From the NCBI GenBank assembly GCA_021731625.1, contig JAKFXC010000042.1:1-54399 (forward strand): a stretch of 54,399 nucleotides of DNA, given 5' to 3'. The position numbers were made by a program, and so were the translations under genes. Positions 49,109-54,399 of this stretch are shown here, piece after piece (position 1 is the first letter of the stretch; every line of letters starts with the position of its first letter). The notes beneath the pieces were generated by a model. That model was not told the DNA's origin, did not search any database, and was given only the letters and a program-made list of their open reading frames with translations. Origin of the DNA: Candidatus Omnitrophota bacterium (GTDB taxonomy: Bacteria; Omnitrophota; Gorgyraeia; Zapsychrales; Fredricksoniimonadaceae).

Positions 49109-49684
49109 TTACTTTTTGGTCGGAATGGGGGCCAGGGTCAGTTCCACGACCACGGCCTTGCGTTTCCAGTAAAAAAAACACAACTCATGCTTGGTGGTTT
49201 GATCAGGGCTAAATTCCACTCCGCCCATGGCAGAATTCTTGTAGTTGCGGGGCGGGGACATCACCAGGTCCGCGTAACCTAAGCTCGTCAGAGCATTTTT
49301 AAAGTCGGTACCAATGAGCGTGCACAGCTCACCGCAGGCAGCGATCATGGAAATGTCATCCTCATCGTCGGGCACTTTGATCCCCAATTGATGGAGCATT
49401 TTGCCGGCGTTTTCAAAATCCATATACAGCACCATAGCCCCCCGGGCTTTGTGACGCTCCAAATCCGCCGCGTTTAGATAAAAATTGACCGACGAAATAT
49501 AGGCGGGTGAGTTGAGTTTCTCCATGCTGTTGACCCGCATGCGGCCTTCGTACTGGGCAATGTCGAGGTCTTTGGCCTGGGGGGGCTCACTGGGTGGTAT
49601 ACCGCTCATGGTCGCCAGCCTCTGCTCGATGCAGGTCTGCATAGCTTTGGTCACCTGGGGATCGATCCCCTTGGTTACGGCCAT
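49109..49684 (-). CDS. CheC/CheX-like protein with altered phosphatase motif
   Basis: CheX and CheC dephosphorylate CheY-like receivers through an ExxN motif. The 191 residues show a domain with ISMIAACGELCTLIGTDFKN (111-130), which corresponds in place to the CheX helix, but the motif reads Glu119-x-x-Thr122 instead of Glu-x-x-Asn. The rest includes VMSPPRNYKNSAMGGVEFSP and a strand-rich end. The ATG chosen has GGAG upstream; a longer frame would include hairpin DNA. It is encoded after a CheY-like gene and directly before pilM. A phosphatase or a binding-only role cannot be told apart. Confidence 0.55.
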   Translation of the reverse strand: MAVTKGIDPQVTKAMQTCIEQRLATMSGIPPSEPPQAKDLDIAQYEGRMRVNSMEKLNSPAYISSVNFYLNAADLERHKARGAMVLYMDFENAGKMLHQLGIKVPDDEDDISMIAACGELCTLIGTDFKNALTSLGYADLVMSPPRNYKNSAMGGVEFSPDQTTKHELCFFYWKRKAVVVELTLAPIPTKK

Positions 49685-49707
49685 ATTGTCTCCTTCAATG
49701 AGCCCCT

Positions 49708-49866
49708 GACTTGCACAGCTTTGTTTAGACAAAATATTTGCGGCATGGACCCTGAAAAGCTTAGCGAGCAAATATTCTGTCTAAGCGAACGCCAAGTCAG
49801 CCGGGCGAACGTGGCCCACATTGGGCCACGTACAGATTTTTCGGCGGCCCAGCCGAGAAATCTGTA
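49708..49866. repeat. Cluster of three palindromes between cheY-like and cheX-like genes
   Basis: The 250-nt gap holds three inverted repeats in a row. The first has arms 49708-49741 and 49768-49798 (GACTTG...TTTAGACA-AATATTTGC against GCAAATATT-TGTCTAA...CAAGTC). The second is a perfect 10-bp stem (49809-49831, ACGTGGCCCA/TGGGCCACGT, loop CAT). The third is a 15-bp stem with one wobble (49831-49866). Stems 2 and 3 share base 49831 and so exclude each other at that pair. None has a T-run. They may be decayed miniature elements or RNA-processing stems. The rest of the gap (49867-49934) shows nothing clear. Confidence 0.65.
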
Positions 49867-49934
49867 GACCCACTTCATATTCTTGATAAATCATAATGCC
49901 ATTTTATAGTTTTTTCAACAGCTTCCTGGCATTA

Positions 49935-50315
49935 TTAACCAAGTACCGGCAGGATTGCAGCTTTCAATTGGTCAGGGGTAAATGGTTTGGCCACGGAGCC
50001 AGCTACATTGGCACGGCCGGCCAAAGGGGCTGGGATTTCTTCTTCCTCACCTTCCGTTGTCATGAGAACAATGGGGACCTTAGACAGCGCTTTGGCCTTG
50101 GCAATACCCTTGATAAAATGCAATCCTGACTTCCCTGGCATATCCCAATCGCACAACACCAGGACCACGTCGGGGGCATGGCTCGCCAAGACCGTAACTC
50201 CCTCCTCGCCGTTGCTGGCCTCCAAGATCTCATGCTTCAACCCGGCCTTTTGGATAATACTAATGAGCATCTTGCGCTGTATTGCGGAATCATCGATGAC
50301 CAAAATTTTTTTCAT
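49935..50315 (-). CDS. CheY-like response regulator (receiver domain only)
   Basis: A single receiver domain of 126 residues with the full active site: Asp8 and Asp9 (ILVIDD), phospho-acceptor Asp56 (LVLCDWDMPGKSG), Thr86 (VLMTTEG) and Lys110 (VAKPF). No output domain is present, so it should act by protein contact. The start MKKILVIDDS follows GGAG; the longer upstream frame reads the neighbour gene. It lies between an unknown protein and the CheX-like gene next to the pilus genes, which suggests control of pilus activity; the partner kinase is not in the window. Confidence 0.92.
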   Translation of the reverse strand: MKKILVIDDSAIQRKMLISIIQKAGLKHEILEASNGEEGVTVLASHAPDVVLVLCDWDMPGKSGLHFIKGIAKAKALSKVPIVLMTTEGEEEEIPAPLAGRANVAGSVAKPFTPDQLKAAILPVLG

Positions 50316-50332
50316 CCCGTTTCTCCAAAATT

Positions 50333-50791
50333 TTAAAACGGCTTCGACGGGACAACCTTGTGGGCCGCCACGGAAATCATGCTGGCGGTGGCCAGGGCCG
50401 GCCGCCGGGTCGCGAGCCATTCCAGAGATTTGTTGGCCCGGAGTTCATTCTCCGATGTAGGACAGTTAAACGGCGCCACGGCACCGATTTCCTGCACTAG
50501 GCTCGCCATCATTTCCGGAACGGTATTGTATTCCGGATACGCGTGACTCAACAGAATATATTCCGCATCGCGCACAATGACGGCACTGGCGACAAACCCC
50601 TCCAGTCCGCCCTGCCTCAGACGCCCTTCCTGTGCCAGCAGGCGCAAATGCCTGGCCATCTCCTCCATGCCATTGTGCATCAAAAAAGCCGCTGCCATTG
50701 TGACCGCGTCATGGTCCAAAGGCAAGACTTTAAAAGCGCCCACTTCGTGGCGGCTGATTTCTTGCCAAACATGGTCCGGAAGCGGCATCAT
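50333..50791 (-). CDS. Unknown protein in the pilus-signalling cluster
   Basis: I do not recognise this 152-residue protein. It begins MMPLPDHVWQEISRHEVGAF, is predicted soluble and mixed alpha/beta, and has no signal peptide or membrane segment. The middle (MARHLRLLAQEGRLRQGGLE) is helical, followed by FVASAVIVRDAEYILLSHAY. The start overlaps the upstream gene by 4 nt (ATGA) and the CheY-like gene follows 17 nt later, so it is co-translated with both. Its position points to the same pathway; nothing else can be said. Confidence 0.7.
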   Translation of the reverse strand: MMPLPDHVWQEISRHEVGAFKVLPLDHDAVTMAAAFLMHNGMEEMARHLRLLAQEGRLRQGGLEGFVASAVIVRDAEYILLSHAYPEYNTVPEMMASLVQEIGAVAPFNCPTSENELRANKSLEWLATRRPALATASMISVAAHKVVPSKPF

Positions 50792-52110
50792 ATTTTTTTA
50801 GCCACAGCTGCGTCGGCCTCCATAGTAATTTCATTTGCCAAATCGCTGTGCACGGCCTTGTCCAGCTGTTGCTTCGAAGACAATAACTGTTCAATCCCCG
50901 TAAACAAGCGGGCGGCCTCGGATTCTACGCTGGCATACTCTGCCGCGCGGCCGGTCAAAGTGCTCAAAGGCGCATAACGCTCATCCAAAAGAGTGTCCAA
51001 GGCGTCGTATTTGGTTTGCAAAAAAATAAAACGGATGACCAGGTTCGCAGCTTTGGGATCAGGATTTCTGGCGCTAAAATATTTATTGACCAATTGAGCC
51101 AGCTGGGCCTTGACGACATTTAAGCCGCCCTCATACGCTGGCAGATCTGAAGACGCCGCCAAAAATTTTTTAAATTCTAAATTCGTCAATCGGTCCTTGA
51201 GAGCCCTCAATGCCAGACTGTCGAACCCGGGTTTGGGCGCCATCGGCGGCATAAAAGAATTCTGGAGCTTTTCCCGTAAGGAAATAAATCCTTCTTCCAC
51301 CTGTGCCGCCTGCTCCGATTTCATGCGGTCTAAAATTATCTTCGCCGAGGGGCTGACCACTGTGTAACGTTCCGGCTGCCGATAACCGTCTAATTTTTGA
51401 TGCAATTTCTCTAGACGATCACGGGCTTGGCCTAATTGGGTATCAACGCTGTTAAAAGCCCTCACCAGGGTTTCGTAACGCCTGGCCACGTACATGTCTT
51501 GATAAACTTCCTGCACCGCCCGTAAATAATTTTTGGCATTCCGGGGCGTCATGGCGCGCACCTCCACGAAAAGCTCGTCCGGTGCCTGCGTGGGTCTGAC
51601 CAACATCCGTTCGTGGAACAAGCTGGCGAACGGGGCCAGCAACCAACCTTGGTCCTTCAAAAATTCCGGCCAATGCAGGGTCTTCTGCAAGGCGCGAATC
51701 CGCAATTCCGAAGAATTGAGCATTTCCATCCGTTCTTTCAAGCCGAGACTTGGATTTATGCCGCGAATGTTTAACGTTTGCGGGTTATGATGCACGACTA
51801 AAGACGCTGCAAACGCAGGCTGAGCAAATTGCCACCCAACATAAATGGCCAGAGGGACGGCGGCCAACCCCCAAACAACCCAGCCATATTTTTGCCAATT
51901 CCGCGTGGGGCGGGGCGGCGGTGCTTCATTTTGTTGAATGTCCCCTAGCTTTTTCTCCAACGCCTCGATCTTAGCCACCAATAGTGTAAGGGTAACCTGA
52001 TCCGAAGATTCCCTGGACGCAGCCTTGGGCCGATGAATCTGCTCGATGATCGGAGTGACCGGTGCCGGGTCAAGGATGGCTTGCTGGGACTTCTTCGGGT
52101 AACGGACCAT
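50788..52110 (-). CDS. One-pass membrane coiled-coil protein resembling polysaccharide co-polymerases
   Basis: The 440 residues have a cytoplasmic N-terminus (1-75, with a short coiled coil LLVAKIEALEKKLGDIQ), one membrane helix (about 76-98, GLAAVPLAIYVGWQFAQPAF), and a long extracytoplasmic helical part. The segment VRAMTPRNAKNYLRAVQEVY and then TQLGQARDRLEKLHQKLDGY looks like the region of Wzz/GumC proteins in which a conserved strand is followed by long coiled coils. A second membrane helix, which true Wzz-type proteins have, is missing. The call is therefore a resemblance only. It starts 4 nt after the coiled-coil gene. Confidence 0.5.
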   Translation of the reverse strand: MVRYPKKSQQAILDPAPVTPIIEQIHRPKAASRESSDQVTLTLLVAKIEALEKKLGDIQQNEAPPPRPTRNWQKYGWVVWGLAAVPLAIYVGWQFAQPAFAASLVVHHNPQTLNIRGINPSLGLKERMEMLNSSELRIRALQKTLHWPEFLKDQGWLLAPFASLFHERMLVRPTQAPDELFVEVRAMTPRNAKNYLRAVQEVYQDMYVARRYETLVRAFNSVDTQLGQARDRLEKLHQKLDGYRQPERYTVVSPSAKIILDRMKSEQAAQVEEGFISLREKLQNSFMPPMAPKPGFDSLALRALKDRLTNLEFKKFLAASSDLPAYEGGLNVVKAQLAQLVNKYFSARNPDPKAANLVIRFIFLQTKYDALDTLLDERYAPLSTLTGRAAEYASVESEAARLFTGIEQLLSSKQQLDKAVHSDLANEITMEADAAVAKKI

Positions 52111-52114
52111 GATT

Positions 52115-54399
52115 TTACGGCGAATTCATCAATTCGCGGGTTTTTTCCAATTCTGCTTTGATGGCCCGGAGCTTGTCTTGATTTGGCGTCGCCGGGCTGG
52201 CGTTCATATGCTTGAGCAATCCCTCATTCTCCTGCTGTAAAGCTTTTTTCTCTTCCAGCTCTTTCTTGATCTGGCGGTTCAAAGCGTCGGTCTTTTCTAA
52301 CACCGAAATATACAATTGCTGTTTCTCATTCAACAGATCCGTGAACGAACGGGCCTGATTTTCCAAAACGGTGATTCGATCTTGCTGCGCTTTGCTGCTT
52401 TGGCCACGTTGGTTTTCTTTGACTTGGGCCGCCAACTGGGCTTCATATTTATTTTGCATCTCTTGCAAAGATCTTTTGCTCTGCGCTAGCTCATTCAGGC
52501 TTTGCTGCAATTGGGCATTGAGATCCTTGATCCTTTGTTCAAAATTCCCGCTGCCTTGCTGTAGCTCCATCGTCAACCGCTTGTTTTCCTGCAGAGCTCT
52601 CTGGCTTTCCGACAGTTGACCAATGAGCTTTTCTTTGTTCTTCTGGAGTTCCTCGGCCCTCGCATCCACAGCCTCCTTGGCGCGCAAGATTTCCTGCAAT
52701 TGATTCTGGCCTTGGGTGTTCTTTTCCTGAAGACGGGCCTGCGCCGCCGCGGCGGCCTCGTTGGCCTTCATGTTTTCTTGCAATTGACTATGCATCTGCC
52801 GCAACTGGGCAGTGAGCTGGTCGACCTGGGTCTGGTTTTGGGTTGCCAAAGCTAAAAGCTTATTTTTATGCTCTTGCTCTGCTTTTAAAATCTGCTGGGT
52901 CTCCTGCAGCAATTTTTGTGTTTCTGCCGCCTGCCATTCAAATTTGCTCAAACCTTGGCTTTTAGCTTCGGCGGCGTCCCTGGCCTGGCTAAGTTCATTG
53001 ATTTTGCCATTTAAAAGGGCCACGGTGCGTTCCCCTTCGGCCTGAGCCGCCTGGGCGGCCTGCAGATTCTGTTTATACCGGGCCAATTCCTGATTGTACG
53101 CCCCTACCCTGACCTCAGCACTCTCCTTGCTCTTTTGAATTTCCTGGACTTCCTTCTTAAGGGCATTTAACTCTTCCGTGCGGGCATTGAGTTGCTGGGC
53201 AGTAGCCTCGTGATTCTTACTCAGTTCCTGCAACTGGCCTTGGGCTTGCCTGAGCTGGCCGTCGGCTTGTTCGGCCAGTTTGGTCGCTTGGTCGAATTTC
53301 GTTTGCGCTTGTGCATTGGTGTAGTTTAAGTCATTGATTTTTCCATTTAATACAGCCACGTTTTCCTGCAAATTAATTTGCGCTTTTTTCGCTTCCGCCA
53401 ACTCTGCCTGCGTTTGCTTAAGCTGTTGGACGTCTTGCTCGTGGCTGGCTTGCTCTTGCAGAAATTTATTGTTGGTGGACTCCAGGGCAGAGGCCTGCTC
53501 CTTGAGTTGTCTATCGACAGACTCTCTGTTTTTCTTTAATTCTTGCAGTTCCTTTTGGACCTGGATGCTGCGGATCTCTTCCTGTTTGGATTTTTGCATC
53601 GCCTCCTCGAGGGCGGTGGTCTTGGCACGGAGCTCGTTTTCGGCAGAGGTTTTGCTTCTTTGAAGCTCTTGTATTTCTTTCAACTGGGTTTGGCCCTTCT
53701 GCGTTTGCTTCTCCAGTTGTTCTGTTTGCTTGAGCACCGAAGCTTTGGATTCTTCAACTTGTTTGGTGAGCTGCGCGATTTTACCTTCTGCCTCGTCTTT
53801 GGCCTTATGCAAGAATTGCAGGTCTTTTTGGGTCTGCTTCAATTGCCCATTAAGTTGCTCAGTTTGTTTCTGGGCTTGAGTGTTGGTCTGATTCAAGCCA
53901 TTGATTCTGCCATTGAGGACCGCTTCATTGTCATGCAACTCGGTTTGGACTTTTTGCCCTTGCTTGATTTGCTCTTGCTGTTCCTTAATGCGGGCTTCGG
54001 CTTGATTAAGCTGATTGTTTAACTGCCCGTTTTTATCTTGGTGCTCCTTTACACTTGCTTCGGCACTGTCCTTAGCTTTGCGTAGGTCTTGGAGTTCCTG
54101 TTCTTTTTGGCTTAACTGGTCACTTAATTGCTCGCCTTTTTTATTGAGCTGATCGATCCTACCCATCTGCTCTTTGGCCTTGGCCTCAGCCACCTCTTGG
54201 GACTTCTGTAACTCTGCCACTTCTTTTTGCTTCTGGTTTAGCTGATTGCTCCATTGCTCGGCTTGTTTGAGCGACGAGGTCTTAAGGTCCTCCATCTGCT
54301 TGCTTAATTGCCCGACTCTTTCTTGCTGGTCTTTGGTAGCGGATTCGGCAGTGTCTTTGGCTTTTTGCAGGTCTTGTAGTTCTTTCTGCTTCTGGTTTA
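52115..54399 (-). CDS. Very long coiled-coil protein, 5' end outside the window
   Basis: The open frame continues to the window edge, so the true start and N-terminus are not seen; 760 residues are present, ending RELMNSP. The whole sequence is Gln/Lys/Glu/Leu-rich heptad coiled coil without membrane segments. A motif (A)LNGxIN recurs with its Asn at residues 162, 351 and 463 of the visible part, spaced 189 and 112 residues, both multiples of seven. The first part is built of related units starting NQKQKE or SQKEQE at 42 or 53 residues. It is translated just before the membrane protein. It may be a scaffold or tether of the pilus-linked cluster; SMC or filament functions are not indicated, as no head motifs are visible. 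Confidence 0.8.
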   Translation of the reverse strand, partial: NQKQKELQDLQKAKDTAESATKDQQERVGQLSKQMEDLKTSSLKQAEQWSNQLNQKQKEVAELQKSQEVAEAKAKEQMGRIDQLNKKGEQLSDQLSQKEQELQDLRKAKDSAEASVKEHQDKNGQLNNQLNQAEARIKEQQEQIKQGQKVQTELHDNEAVLNGRINGLNQTNTQAQKQTEQLNGQLKQTQKDLQFLHKAKDEAEGKIAQLTKQVEESKASVLKQTEQLEKQTQKGQTQLKEIQELQRSKTSAENELRAKTTALEEAMQKSKQEEIRSIQVQKELQELKKNRESVDRQLKEQASALESTNNKFLQEQASHEQDVQQLKQTQAELAEAKKAQINLQENVAVLNGKINDLNYTNAQAQTKFDQATKLAEQADGQLRQAQGQLQELSKNHEATAQQLNARTEELNALKKEVQEIQKSKESAEVRVGAYNQELARYKQNLQAAQAAQAEGERTVALLNGKINELSQARDAAEAKSQGLSKFEWQAAETQKLLQETQQILKAEQEHKNKLLALATQNQTQVDQLTAQLRQMHSQLQENMKANEAAAAAQARLQEKNTQGQNQLQEILRAKEAVDARAEELQKNKEKLIGQLSESQRALQENKRLTMELQQGSGNFEQRIKDLNAQLQQSLNELAQSKRSLQEMQNKYEAQLAAQVKENQRGQSSKAQQDRITVLENQARSFTDLLNEKQQLYISVLEKTDALNRQIKKELEEKKALQQENEGLLKHMNASPATPNQDKLRAIKAELEKTRELMNSP

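Noticed and set aside
49685..49771. A 29-residue N-terminal extension of the CheX-like protein
   Set aside because: It is encoded by palindrome DNA; the ATG at 49684 with GGAG upstream is the better start.
50788..54399. Calling the coiled-coil and membrane pair an SMC or MukB-like complex
   Set aside because: No Walker A, Walker B or signature motifs and no hinge are visible in the part within the window.

Overview
This 54.4 kb window looks like chromosomal DNA of a Candidatus Omnitrophota (PVC superphylum) bacterium. The assignment rests on inference. The 934-residue exported protein at 33442-36246 carries an N-terminal block (around MVPLSSAFEPP, NLSPYEKDR, TEMGRDLLAQDY) that I remember as typical of large Omnitrophota exported proteins. 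A Gram-negative type IV pilus set (pilMNOPQ), a bacterial-type L7/L12 stalk and divergent but complete ribosomal proteins fit this. Every gene I can support lies on the minus strand, so transcription runs from high to low coordinates; there are no rRNA genes, insertion sequences or CRISPR arrays.

Layout in the direction of transcription. (1) 54399-49109: a long coiled-coil protein (5' end outside the window), a one-pass membrane coiled-coil protein that resembles polysaccharide co-polymerases, an unknown protein, a CheY-like receiver and a CheX-like protein. (2) 49105-45106: pilM-N-O-P-Q, the alignment complex and secretin of a type IV pilus. (3) 45056-42532: a full RNase E/G, a truncated tandem copy that has lost the catalytic part, and a 33-residue membrane protein. 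(4) 42477-38497: rplU, a terminator, obgE, proB, proA, nadD. (5) 38308-31787: a phosphohexomutase, plsC, the large exported protein, ribosomal protein S1. (6) 31785-29012: tyrS, a strong sigma70-type promoter, a structured leader, tRNA-Thr, rpmG, tRNA-Trp, secE, nusG. (7) 29001-1: rplK-A-J-L, rpoB-C, rpsL-G, fusA, tuf, then the fused S10, spc and alpha operons down to the start of rplQ. Genes are tightly packed, often with 1-4 nt overlaps and several unusually long ones (29-59 nt).

How the parts work together: regions 5-7 form the core of translation and transcription (ribosomal proteins, factors Tu and G, IF1, RNA polymerase, NusG, SecY/E, Adk, MetAP). Regions 1-2 look like one surface-motility or adhesion locus with its own small signalling module. 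Region 3 is RNA decay.

The most unusual signals are non-coding. (a) A pair of 167-nt long palindromes, at 1173-1339 and 38335-38501, share a 108-nt core but have different 27-nt outer arms that stay self-complementary within each copy; each begins at a stop codon. (b) A leader before tRNA-Thr holds two related hairpins, one of which is perfectly complementary to the 5' end of that tRNA. (c) A 190-nt segment between tRNA-Trp and secE is bounded by a duplication of the tRNA-Trp tail and filled with short hairpins each followed by a GAGCG motif. rpmD (L30) and rpmA (L27) are missing from their usual places.
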